Source of the DNA: an uncultured Caulobacter sp.
Lineage (GTDB): Bacteria; Pseudomonadota; Alphaproteobacteria; Caulobacterales; Caulobacteraceae
Direction of reading: 5' to 3'
Assembly (NCBI GenBank): GCA_937925635.1
Contig: CALALX010000033.1
Coordinates: 1-8,780, forward strand
DNA length: 8,780 nucleotides
This document shows, piece after piece, positions 1 to 7,234 of this stretch. Every line of letters starts with the position of its first letter. The stretch's first letter is position 1. The notes under the pieces were generated by a model. The model was not told the DNA's origin. It was given only the letters and a program-made list of their open reading frames with translations, and ran no database searches. Position numbers and translations under genes: made by a program.

Positions 1-640
1 CGTAAATGGTGACCGCGATGCCGCCGAGTGCCACGGCGATGAACATCCAGCGCAGCGTGTCGAGATACGGCACCAGCGGCAGGATCGCGGATTGGGTCTC
101 TGCGAGGACGCTCTGCGCAACCTCGACCCCGGCAGCGCCCAGCGTGGCGACACCGGCCGCTCCGCCGCCTTTCATCGTGCGACTGTCGGCCAGCACCTCG
201 CGCGCGGGCGGGGTCTCGGCTGCAAATGCGGTTGCCCGGACCGGGAACCGCTCGCCCCACTGGCGCGCGGGGCCGAGGTCGACGTGCATGAAGCCCGAGC
301 GCGGGTAGAAGCCGAAGCCGAGGAACCCGACCTTGCGCGCCGCCGCCTCGAAGGCCACCGGGTCGTGGTTCGCCATGGCGATGTCGAAGGCGGCGCCGTC
401 GAGATGCTTCGACCGCGTGGCGCCGCCGACGGCGCGGTTGTGCTCGGGGCTGCGATAGGCGGAACGCACGATCAGCGGCTTGCCCAGCCGGTCGCGCAGC
501 GCCTGCAGCTTGTCAAGCGCGGGCTCGTTGATCAGCAGCTTGCCAGTGCCCCGGCAGGCGATCTCGGCTGGCGAGAAGTTGGGCCAGCGCCAGGTGCCCT
601 CGGGCGCCTCGCGCCAGTGGTCGTAGAAGGTCGTGGTCAT
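1..640 (-). CDS. Phage endolysin, peptidase M15A family, with C-terminal membrane segment (partial, runs off left edge)
   Basis: The 213 visible residues form a zinc D,D-peptidase-type endolysin that would cleave peptidoglycan cross-links at lysis. The M15 core spans roughly residues 20-125. The first zinc-ligand motif is SKHLDGAAFD, with H79 and D86 as expected ligands, and the second is FMHVD with H119. YRSPEHN at 62-68 precedes them, as is usual in M15A proteins. After an Ala/Gly-rich linker (about 155-185) there is a hydrophobic stretch near 198-213 (WMFIAVALGGIAVTIY), cut by the window edge and read as a transmembrane helix. The ATG at 640 is chosen because GGAG (647-650) lies 6 nt upstream and the protein then starts at the usual place before the core. 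It is the last visible gene of the minus-strand late operon, and a terminator hairpin sits directly in front of it. Family confidence is high; the membrane anchor is inferred from hydrophobicity. Confidence 0.9.
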   Translation of the reverse strand, partial: MTTTFYDHWREAPEGTWRWPNFSPAEIACRGTGKLLINEPALDKLQALRDRLGKPLIVRSAYRSPEHNRAVGGATRSKHLDGAAFDIAMANHDPVAFEAAARKVGFLGFGFYPRSGFMHVDLGPARQWGERFPVRATAFAAETPPAREVLADSRTMKGGGAAGVATLGAAGVEVAQSVLAETQSAILPLVPYLDTLRWMFIAVALGGIAVTIY

Positions 641-656
641 GGGGTTCTCCGAAACG

Positions 657-682
657 AAAAAAAACCCGCCTCGAGGGCGGGT
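657..682 (-). terminator. Intrinsic terminator in the leader of the endolysin gene
   Basis: On the minus strand the sequence reads ACCCGCC, a 5-nt CTCGA loop, GGCGGGT, then an unbroken run of eight T including the last stem base. The stem is 664-670 paired with 676-682, and the T-tract is 657-664. This is a textbook rho-independent terminator for leftward transcription. There is no T-tract on the other side, so it is not bidirectional. It lies 33 bp past the stop of the DUF6127 gene and ends only 6 bp before the Shine-Dalgarno of the endolysin, so endolysin transcripts coming from the operon must read through it. Confidence 0.8.
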
Positions 683-715
683 GATTGCTAACTGATGAAT
701 GGGGATGGGGCGCGG

Positions 716-1003
716 CTACGGGCTGCCGCCGAAGATCTTGAGCTTGATGGCGATGCCCGCGAGCAGCGCCAGCATGACGCCGGTTGTGATCATGCGGACG
801 GCCGTCTGCATGGCGGTGCGGCGCACCAGGCGGATGCAGTCGACGAGCGAGCGGAGATCGCGGATGTCGAGCGCGGCCTCGTCGCCGTCGAGACCGACAT
901 CGGCGAGCGCGCGCTTCGCGCCTTCCTCTGCGGCCCGGGTCAGGATCGCCTCGAATTCGGCGTCGGGCATGCGGACGAAGCCGTCGGATCGGGGTGGTGT
1001 CAT
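716..1003 (-). CDS. DUF6127-like small membrane protein, possible holin-like role
   Basis: This 95-residue protein matches what I recall of DUF6127, a family seen beside endolysins in Rhodobacterales prophages. The first ~60 residues are soluble, charged and probably helical (MPDAEFEAILTRAAEEGAKR region, then LDIRDLRSLVDCIRLVRR). A single hydrophobic segment follows at about 68-90 (MITTGVMLALLAGIAIKLKIF), and the tail is short (GGSP). The ATG at 1003 is preferred over an in-frame ATG at 1066. It follows AAGGAGG at optimal spacing, whereas the longer start would overlap the preceding gene and add an unconserved-looking Arg-rich leader. It starts 20 bp after the fibre gene and precedes the endolysin. 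One transmembrane helix plus the lysis-gene position suggests a holin or lysis accessory, but that is inference; its function is unknown. Confidence 0.75.
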   Translation of the reverse strand: MTPPRSDGFVRMPDAEFEAILTRAAEEGAKRALADVGLDGDEAALDIRDLRSLVDCIRLVRRTAMQTAVRMITTGVMLALLAGIAIKLKIFGGSP

Positions 1004-1022
1004 CGGATCCTCCTTCCGCCGC

Positions 1023-2099
1023 TCAGCCGACCTTGCAGCCCCAGAAGGACGTGTGGTCGGCGGCAAAGTAGCCGTCCGCGACCCGGAAATACCCCTGCAG
1101 CTCGACGGTATCGCCTGCCGTCAGCGGCACCATGGTCTGAAGCCAGATCGCGGTGGCGAGCGAGACATGGGTGGCGGAGATTTCGCCGAGGGAGCCGCGG
1201 ATTTCGGTCGTGCCGTTCAGGATGAGCCGCCCGCGCATGCGGGCCGTGGCGCTGGCGTTGATCTTGTAGAGAAGCGTCGCGCCGAAGAGGTAGGTGCCGT
1301 CAACCGGGGCCACGAAATGGTTGTTCGCGGCGTCGAAAGCCCCCTGGTCGTTGTAGTCGGTGTTGTTGAGGCCGATCTTTGTCCAGGTCCCGACACCGAC
1401 GTAGTTATCGTAGTTGGTGTATGCTTTGAACCGTGGCAGCCGGGGCTGGTCGACGATGCCGGTGGCGTTGTCGACGCTGAGCCCGTCGAAGAATGTGCTG
1501 CCGTCGGAGGAGACCGCGAGCCGGAACCTGTCTGAGCCGAACAGCCCGACCAGCGCCTTGGTCACGAAGTTGGTCTGGAGGGTCAGACCGAGATCGTCGC
1601 CGGCCGCCTCCTTGTTCATGGTGTAGAACAGGTCGCCGGTCCCACCCTCGGCCACGGTCTTCGCCGTCCAGAGCGCGGCGTTCAGCTTGGCCGAGAACGG
1701 GTTCGACGCATCCGCCGTGGTTCCAAGTCCGAGCAGCGCCATGTTCTGCAGCGCGTCCGGCGTCGTCCCGACCCAGCCAGACCCGTCGTAAACGAGCAGC
1801 TGGCCCTCGTCCTCGACCCATGCCCGCCATCCGGCCCGCGGCGGCAGGCGCAGCCAGGCGCCGTCGGTCCAGAGCGCCACGTTCAGGTCCCACCCCGCCC
1901 AGTCGCCCGTCGCGCCCGAGCCGACGATGTAACGGTCACCGTCGGCAGGGCTGCCGGGCGGCGCCGTCAGATCCCGGTCGAGAACGGAGAGATGGACGAG
2001 CCCGTCGAGCAGCCGCAGCGCCTCGTTGTGGGTGACGTGCTTCTGCGCCTGCGCCGCCACGATGTAGGGCAGCAGGAGATGGGTCGTGGCGTCGGACAT
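1023..2099 (-). CDS. Phage tail fibre: DUF2793 N-terminal domain with C1q-like C-terminal head
   Basis: The protein has 358 residues. Residues about 5-112 carry the DUF2793 pattern: THLLLPYIVAAQAQKHVTHNEAL, then PPGSPADGDRYIVG, ALWTDGAWLRLPPRAGW and LLVYDGSGW. This domain is common at the tail end of Rhodobacterales prophages, usually right after the GTA-type tail hub gene, as here. A middle linker (about 113-220) has fibre-like sequence. Residues about 222-358 resemble a C1q/TNF-type jelly roll: FKAYTNY near the start, FVAPVDGTYLFGATLLYK in the middle, LTAGDTVELQGYF and a terminal TSFWGCKVG. Such trimeric heads can bind host surface ligands, so this is probably the receptor-binding part of the virion. 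It starts 10 bp after the tail hub stop, and its Shine-Dalgarno (GAAGG, 2107-2111) overlaps that stop codon, which suggests translational coupling. DUF2793 is firm; the C1q head is probable. Confidence 0.85.
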   Translation of the reverse strand: MSDATTHLLLPYIVAAQAQKHVTHNEALRLLDGLVHLSVLDRDLTAPPGSPADGDRYIVGSGATGDWAGWDLNVALWTDGAWLRLPPRAGWRAWVEDEGQLLVYDGSGWVGTTPDALQNMALLGLGTTADASNPFSAKLNAALWTAKTVAEGGTGDLFYTMNKEAAGDDLGLTLQTNFVTKALVGLFGSDRFRLAVSSDGSTFFDGLSVDNATGIVDQPRLPRFKAYTNYDNYVGVGTWTKIGLNNTDYNDQGAFDAANNHFVAPVDGTYLFGATLLYKINASATARMRGRLILNGTTEIRGSLGEISATHVSLATAIWLQTMVPLTAGDTVELQGYFRVADGYFAADHTSFWGCKVG

Positions 2100-2109
2100 G
2101 GGATGGCCT

Positions 2110-5100
2110 TCAGAGTATCAGCGTGACGGTCTTGGGCGCGCCCCGCCCGACGAGGGCGGAGAGCTGGAAGATGCGGATCGTGAGGTTGTCGCCGGGGCCG
2201 AGCGGCGCACCCCAGTCCGCAGTCTGGTCGGCGCTGCTGTAGACCGCGCTGGTTGTGGTCGCGCTCAGCACCCGCTTCACGGCAGCGCCGTCGAGGATCT
2301 CCACCTCGTAGGCTTCCAGTTCCTCGGTGAGAGGCACCTCCAGCCCGCCCCAGCTGTCGGCCGCAAGTGCGCGGGACCGGCGCGTCCAGCGGATGGTCAG
2401 ATCGCCGGGCGTGCGCGGCGTTCGCCACGGCTGCTCGACATGGGCGACCGAGAACGGCCGCAGCCCAACACCCTCGGGCGCGAAGGCCTGCGCCACATAG
2501 GTCTCGTCGCTGACCGGGCGGCTTGCGGGGCCGATGCGCCAGTTCCACGGGATGCCGAGGTCGGCCTCGGCGATCGGTAGTGACGCGAGGCTGTCGTCGA
2601 GTACCACGACCCTCGCGCCAGCGGGCGCCGGGTTGCCCATGGCGCCTTCTGTCCCCCGCTGGCCGCGCAGAAGCCGGGTGAGCCGATACCGGCCGGGCGC
2701 GAGCAATTCGGCCGCGCCCGCCTGCACGATCTCCCAGACGCCGGGCGCACTCTCGATGGCGAGGGCATTCGCCCCGCCGAACAGCGTCAGGTCCGTGACG
2801 CTTTCCAGCGTGCCGGTCAGCAGGTCGAGGACCAGCGCATTGCCGAGGTCGAAGCGCGACGTCGGGCCCGCGTAGAAGTCCGAGACCAGAACCCCGATTG
2901 GGGCGCGGCTGCCGAACGTCGTCAGCAGCTCGAACCCATCCGTCGAGGGGCTGCGGAACACCGCCATCTCGCCGGGCCAGGGCACGGCGTGTGCCGCGAC
3001 CAGCGGCCGATGTGCGGGCTGATCCTCGGTCAGCTGCGGCAGGTCCATCAGCACCGCATCCGGCGCGCCGAACACCACGGCCCGCGTCAGCGAGGCCGCG
3101 CGGGGATCGCCGGGCGGCAGGTCGTAGGTCGCCCGGTCCTGGCACACCGCCTCGATCCCGCGCGCCTCGGCGTCGGCGATGGAGACGAGCCGCAGATCGA
3201 CCAGCCGCCCGTCATGCGCCAGCCGGATCGCATCGGTCGGATCGAGCGCCAAGCGCGACGGCGGCAGACGGAACGCCGCCGTCTCGCGGCCGACCCACGC
3301 CTCCATCAGCGCGCGGCGGCAACGCCGCTCGGCTTCCTCGGGCGGCACCGCCATCGGGAAGCTCTCCGAGGCGATCCGGGTCGTGTCGACCGTGATCCGC
3401 CGCGCCTCGACGAGGGCCGCGTCGTAATCCTCGTCGGCGCGGGCGACCTGCCATTTCAGGGCCTGCGGCAGTTCGGTCTCCTGGCCGCGCGTCAGTTCCA
3501 GCACGTCGCCCTCACGGGCGGCGACCAGATCGTCGGGCCCGAGGGTGGCGACAGAGGCCCGGCCGCGCATGATGAAACGGATCACGCCCTCGGTCTCCAC
3601 CGCGTCGAAGCCGAAGTGGCGCGACAGCGTGGTGATCGACGCGCGCGGACTCTCCAGCGCCGTGATGGCGTAGCCCTCGACCGCGCCCCAGAGGCCGCTG
3701 ACGTCGATAAGGGACTCGGGCATGCCCGCCCGCAGGCAGAGATGGCCGACGAGTGCTGCCAGCGACACTGCGCCGAGCCGTCCGGTCAGCCAGTGCCCCA
3801 GCCGCCAGTTCGCGCCGTCCGTCCAGACGTCGGTCAGTGCGGGGAAGAACGGATAGGGCCGCGCGTCCCAGGTCCAGGCGGCGCATTCGGGGACATGCAC
3901 CATCCGGCCGCCGTAGGCAGACGACACGGGGTTGTTCGCCGGGGTGCCCCACCAGAGATAGGTCGCCTCCAGATAGGCGCGCTGGATCGCATCGTCGCGC
4001 CAGCCCCGCGAGAAATGCGGCGTGAAGCTCTCGGACGACTTCGGGTCGAAGAAGACGTTCGGCTGGTTCGTGCCCCGGTCGATGGCGGGACAGCCGAGCT
4101 CGGTGAACCAGACGGGTTTCGACTGCGGCGCCCATGCCGTCGGCGTCCCGCTCTCCACGCCGCCGGGACGGTTGTAGTGCGCGTTCGACCACCAGGCGCG
4201 CAAATCCTTGTAGCGGAAGACCCACGGCTTGCCGGCAGCGCCATCGGTGATCGGGGTCCGCACCTGCGCGGATCGGTCGGCCGCGCTGGCGTAGAACCAG
4301 TCGTAGCCTTCGCCGCCCGCGATGTTCGCCTGCAGGTAGGCCCGGTCGTAGATCGCGGGCCAGCCGTCCTGCGCGTCGAGATGCTCGAACCCGTCGCGCC
4401 AGTCGGAAAGCGGCATGTAATTGTCGATGCCGATGAAATCGGTCTCGGGATCAGCCCAGAGCGGGTCTAGGTGAAAGAACACGTCGCCGCTGCTGTCGCC
4501 CGGCTGGTGCCCGAAATACTCCGACCAGTCCGCCGCGTAGCCGATCTTGGTCCCGGACCCGAGAATGGAGCGCACATCCGCAAGGAGGTCCCGATACGCC
4601 TGCACGGCCGGATAGCTGCTGGCGCCCGAGCGGATCGTCGTCAGCCCGGGCATCTCGGTCCCGATCAGGAAGGCGTCCACGCCGCCCGCCGCCGCGCAAA
4701 GATGGGCGTAGTGCAGCACCATGCGCCGAAGACCCCAGTCGCCGGATGGCCCCGTCCAGCTGACGCTCTCGCCCGAGACACTGAAGCTCGCGGGCGTGGC
4801 CGCGCCGAACAGCGCCACGATTTGGCTTGCCGCCGTGGCTGTCTTGTCGACGCTGCCGGCGAACCCCGCTGCAGGCGAACAGGTGATCCGCCCCCGCCAG
4901 GGGAATGCGGGCTGGCCCGTCTCGGCGGCGTTGTTGCTGTAGGGGTTCGGCAGCGCGTTGCCGGGCGGCACATCCATCAGGATGAACGGGTAGAAGGTGA
5001 CGCGCAGCCCGCGCGCCTTCGTCTCCTGGATCGCCTGCACCACGGCGAAGTCGGAGGGCGTGCCGCCATAGACGGGGCGGTCCTGAGCGTCACGGCTGAC

Positions 5101-6075
5101 GAGAAAGGCATTGGCACGGCTCACGCCATTGACCGACCAGCTGGCGGGCGTGGTCGACTTGGCCGACACCTCGACGCCCGGCCGCACCTTGCAGGAGCCC
5201 GCGCGCAAATCGTCGCCGAACCACGCCACCACGAGGCTGACGCTCTCGACGGCAGGCGCCATCGCCTGTAGCCGGTCCAGCGCCTCGACCATGTCGGTGG
5301 AATCGGCCAGCGCATTCAGGTTCTCGGGCACTGTCGCGCCGCCATCGGTCTTGCGGATCGCCTGCGTCGCATAGGTGAACTCGCCCGAGGCCGGGATCAG
5401 GGTGACGGCGCGGGTCAGGCCCTCGGCGGTGTCGGGATCGCCAAGCGGCCGGAACACCTCGAAGGACAGCTGCGGCAGGCGGTTGCCATAGGTCGAGAGC
5501 GCGAGTTCCTCGAAGACCACATAGGCCGTACCGCGATAGGCGGGGGTGTTGGCGGCACCCATCTTCGCCGCGATGAACGGGTCCGCCGTCTGCGCCTCGT
5601 CGCCCGGATACCAGCGCCAGGTGACGCCGGAGAGATCCATCGGCTTGCCGTCGGCCCAGATGCGCCCGATGCCGGTGATCGGGCCCTCGCAGAGCGCGAC
5701 CGCGAAGGAGGCGTAGTAGAGATACTCGGTGGTCTTGACCTTGCCGCCCCCGCCGCCCTTGCCGCCGCCCTGCGTGGTGGTCCTGGTCTCCTCGCGGAAA
5801 TCGGTCGCCCAGATGATGTTACCGCCCATGCGAATCCGGCCGTAGAGCCGCGGGATGACCGCGCCCTCGGTGGCCGAGGTGATGCGCAGCGTGTCGAGCC
5901 GCGCGCCTTCGATGCGCTGCGTGGGCGCGAGCGACGAAATGATCCAGCTGTCGACGACCGAGCCGATGCTGGAGCCGATGAAGCCGCCGATGGTCGCGGC
6001 GCTGACGCCGAGGATCGCGCCGCCGATGCTGCCGCCAATGGCGGCGCCTGCCGCGCCGAGAACGAGGGTGGCCAT
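2110..6075 (-). CDS. GTA-type tail hub / host-specificity protein with TIM-barrel domain (rcc01698-like 'megatron')
   Basis: This 1321-residue baseplate hub protein resembles RcGTA gp15 (rcc01698) in length and layout and appears intact. Residues 1-48 are a Gly/Ala-rich hydrophobic start, probably buried in the tail tip. Residues ~50-300 are the N-terminal hub region, with a Gly-rich loop at 103-111 (GGGKGGGGG). The GTA TIM-barrel domain spans ~350-740; IGTEMPG (E474) and VWFTELG (E659) sit where retaining glycosidases carry their acid/base and nucleophile. A phage-tail_3-like region covers ~800-970, an rcc01698 C-terminal-like region ~1060-1170 (RLLRGQRGTEG at 1134-1144), and a fibronectin-like segment ends the protein. 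The ATG at 6075 lies 9 bp after the upstream stop with only a weak purine stretch, so translation is probably coupled. The role would be tail-tip assembly and envelope penetration or surface-glycan contact. Glycosidase activity is inferred from two glutamates only. Confidence 0.92.
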   Translation of the reverse strand: MATLVLGAAGAAIGGSIGGAILGVSAATIGGFIGSSIGSVVDSWIISSLAPTQRIEGARLDTLRITSATEGAVIPRLYGRIRMGGNIIWATDFREETRTTTQGGGKGGGGGKVKTTEYLYYASFAVALCEGPITGIGRIWADGKPMDLSGVTWRWYPGDEAQTADPFIAAKMGAANTPAYRGTAYVVFEELALSTYGNRLPQLSFEVFRPLGDPDTAEGLTRAVTLIPASGEFTYATQAIRKTDGGATVPENLNALADSTDMVEALDRLQAMAPAVESVSLVVAWFGDDLRAGSCKVRPGVEVSAKSTTPASWSVNGVSRANAFLVSRDAQDRPVYGGTPSDFAVVQAIQETKARGLRVTFYPFILMDVPPGNALPNPYSNNAAETGQPAFPWRGRITCSPAAGFAGSVDKTATAASQIVALFGAATPASFSVSGESVSWTGPSGDWGLRRMVLHYAHLCAAAGGVDAFLIGTEMPGLTTIRSGASSYPAVQAYRDLLADVRSILGSGTKIGYAADWSEYFGHQPGDSSGDVFFHLDPLWADPETDFIGIDNYMPLSDWRDGFEHLDAQDGWPAIYDRAYLQANIAGGEGYDWFYASAADRSAQVRTPITDGAAGKPWVFRYKDLRAWWSNAHYNRPGGVESGTPTAWAPQSKPVWFTELGCPAIDRGTNQPNVFFDPKSSESFTPHFSRGWRDDAIQRAYLEATYLWWGTPANNPVSSAYGGRMVHVPECAAWTWDARPYPFFPALTDVWTDGANWRLGHWLTGRLGAVSLAALVGHLCLRAGMPESLIDVSGLWGAVEGYAITALESPRASITTLSRHFGFDAVETEGVIRFIMRGRASVATLGPDDLVAAREGDVLELTRGQETELPQALKWQVARADEDYDAALVEARRITVDTTRIASESFPMAVPPEEAERRCRRALMEAWVGRETAAFRLPPSRLALDPTDAIRLAHDGRLVDLRLVSIADAEARGIEAVCQDRATYDLPPGDPRAASLTRAVVFGAPDAVLMDLPQLTEDQPAHRPLVAAHAVPWPGEMAVFRSPSTDGFELLTTFGSRAPIGVLVSDFYAGPTSRFDLGNALVLDLLTGTLESVTDLTLFGGANALAIESAPGVWEIVQAGAAELLAPGRYRLTRLLRGQRGTEGAMGNPAPAGARVVVLDDSLASLPIAEADLGIPWNWRIGPASRPVSDETYVAQAFAPEGVGLRPFSVAHVEQPWRTPRTPGDLTIRWTRRSRALAADSWGGLEVPLTEELEAYEVEILDGAAVKRVLSATTTSAVYSSADQTADWGAPLGPGDNLTIRIFQLSALVGRGAPKTVTLIL

Positions 6076-6084
6076 GTCGGGGTC

Positions 6085-6192
6085 TCAGCGTTTCGGGAAC
6101 AGGAAGGCGAAGGCGATGCGCCGCCGCCAGGCTTGCGTCAGCGGCTCCTCGATCACGCCGAGCCGCTCGTAGGCATGGAGGAAGCTGTCGGG
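6085..6192 (-). pseudogene. Remnant of tail NlpC/P60 peptidase gene (C-terminal ~35 codons only)
   Basis: These codons encode the tail of the fused ORF, from PDSFLHAYE to FLFPKR. In GTA-like tail clusters the NlpC/P60 cell-wall peptidase directly precedes the TIM-barrel hub gene, and it characteristically ends in a HAYE segment followed by a WRRRIA/FxFP segment. Position, spacing (9 bp to the hub start) and sequence all agree. The Cys-His catalytic core is absent, so this is a remnant kept only as the 3' end of the upstream reading frame. The identification rests on a short stretch and on remembered family patterns. Confidence 0.65.
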
Positions 6193-6726
6193 GCCGGTCA
6201 GGATGCCGCCCGCGAACTCTTTGGACAGCATGGTGTTGCCCGCATCGCGCGAGCGCGCAGGCTTCACCCGCTCCCGCAGATCGGGGCTTTCATCGATCAG
6301 CGGGTCGATCCGTTGGCGCGAGTTTCGCTTCGCCAGTTCGACAGTCGGCTGAACCGCCAGCATCGGCCCGGGTGCCTGGTGGATGGCAAAGCCGATCCAG
6401 TTGTTTCCGGCTTCGGTCGCACCGACCTGTGCCGCCTTCATGAAGACGATGCGCTGCATCACATCGCCGGGCGACAGCCGGTCCATGATCTCGCGCATAT
6501 AGGGCGTGCGCGCTGTCCGATAGCGCCCCGGTTCCGCCGATGCGCGGCCCGACAACATCCGGTGCTTGTCCGCCCATTGCGAAACGGTCAGATCAGGATC
6601 GGGCGTCAGCCCCGCGCCCCAGGTGCGCAGGATTTCCGCCGCGCCATCGAAATCGGTCAGACCGTCGCCAGTTTCACCGGAAATCGGGCCGGACCTCGGC
6701 AAGCTCGTCGAGGTGGGCACGGACAT
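6085..6726 (-). CDS. Chimeric ORF: N-terminal fragment of GpA-type terminase large subunit fused to C-terminus of a tail NlpC/P60 peptidase
   Basis: The ORF has 213 residues against roughly 600-700 for GpA-family large terminases. Residues ~40-178 follow that family closely: TVSQWADKHRMLSGRASAEPGRYRT, then PYMREIMDRLSPGD, a variant Walker A KAAQVGATE (97-105, compare lambda gpA KSARVGYSK), and PGPMLAVQPTVELAK followed by RQRIDPLI. The usual continuation, with Walker B and the nuclease domain, is missing. From about residue 179 the sequence becomes PDSFLHAYERLGVIEEPLT, then AWRRRIAFAFLFP and the stop. That looks like the end of the NlpC/P60 tail peptidase normally encoded just before the hub gene. 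The frame is open across the join (about 6185-6215). The ATG at 6726 overlaps the small-subunit gene by 53 bp and has a weak GGAA behind it. Neither activity should survive: it lacks most of the ATPase and nuclease, and the peptidase catalytic domain. An assembly chimera is the main alternative. Confidence 0.8.
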   Translation of the reverse strand: MSVPTSTSLPRSGPISGETGDGLTDFDGAAEILRTWGAGLTPDPDLTVSQWADKHRMLSGRASAEPGRYRTARTPYMREIMDRLSPGDVMQRIVFMKAAQVGATEAGNNWIGFAIHQAPGPMLAVQPTVELAKRNSRQRIDPLIDESPDLRERVKPARSRDAGNTMLSKEFAGGILTGPDSFLHAYERLGVIEEPLTQAWRRRIAFAFLFPKR

Positions 6727-7234
6727 GTTTTTCCAAGGCCTTCTGCATCGCGGCCGGATCGACCCCCAGTTCCGCCGCCATCAATGCCGACGACCGCGCG
6801 GGCCAGTTCACCCAAGCGTCCCGCACCTCCCGCGCGAGGCGAAACACCAGTGACAGCGCGCGCGCCCGCTCGATCAATTCCCCCTTCAGCCTCGAGAGCC
6901 GGATCCGCCGCTCCTGCGCTTTCAGCACCTCGTTGGCGGTCTTGGCCTGCAGGTAGGTCGTGCCACCGCCGACCGCTGGCACCGCCAGACCCTGTTCGCG
7001 CAGCGTATCGCCGACGGCGGCTACGGCCGCCTCGGGCACGGGCTTGAGCTTCGGCTCCGGCGGCTTCCTCGTTTTCGACGGGTCGGTCGTTTCCGCCCGG
7101 CGCACATCACTGGCCTCGGCATCGATGCTGCCATCGGCGAACAGCACAAGCCGTTCGGCCGTCTTCGCCTTCTGGATCGCGCCCCGCGACAGGCCGACAT
7201 GGGCGGCGTACTGGCGCTCGCTCATGCCCTGCAT
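6674..7234 (-). CDS. Phage terminase small subunit, Nu1-like
   Basis: This 186-residue DNA-recognition subunit of the packaging motor would bind cos/pac DNA and recruit the large subunit. Residues ~4-25 (MSERQYAAHVGLSRGAIQKAK) form a helix-turn-helix/winged-helix like lambda Nu1 and other DNA packaging proteins. A Pro/Lys-rich linker (about 50-68) follows. A long charged helical region at ~92-130 (TTYLQAKTANEVLKAQERRI, then LKGELIERARA) resembles the oligomerisation part of this family, and the C-terminal helical region holds WVNWPARSSALMAAELGVD. The ATG at 7234 has GGAG at 7240-7243 with a 6-nt gap; an ATG at 7225 (MSERQ) is the alternative. It is the first gene of the minus-strand late operon and overlaps the truncated large-subunit ORF by 53 bp. 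It looks full length although its partner is destroyed. Confidence 0.82.
   Translation of the reverse strand: MQGMSERQYAAHVGLSRGAIQKAKTAERLVLFADGSIDAEASDVRRAETTDPSKTRKPPEPKLKPVPEAAVAAVGDTLREQGLAVPAVGGGTTYLQAKTANEVLKAQERRIRLSRLKGELIERARALSLVFRLAREVRDAWVNWPARSSALMAAELGVDPAAMQKALEKHVRAHLDELAEVRPDFR

Noticed and set aside
716..1066. Longer start for the DUF6127 protein at 1066
   Set aside because: It overlaps the end of the fibre gene and adds an Arg-rich leader, while the internal ATG at 1003 has an ideal AAGGAGG ribosome site.
1967..3145. A 392-codon minus-strand frame overlapping the hub and fibre genes
   Set aside because: It is in a different frame from both recognised proteins, very Arg-rich and without domain patterns: a shadow of the real genes.
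2989..4470. A 493-codon open frame on the plus strand opposite the hub gene, plus several other long plus-strand frames between 90 and 7050
   Set aside because: They are antisense to well-supported minus-strand genes, are Arg/Pro/Gly/Ala-rich with no recognisable domains, and arise from the high G/C third-position bias that removes stop codons.
1..7234. Reading the whole cluster as an RcGTA-type gene transfer agent
   Set aside because: The hub protein is GTA-like, but the terminase is of the GpA/Nu1 type, unlike the RcGTA large terminase, and DUF6127 plus an M15 endolysin next to the tail genes fits a prophage better.
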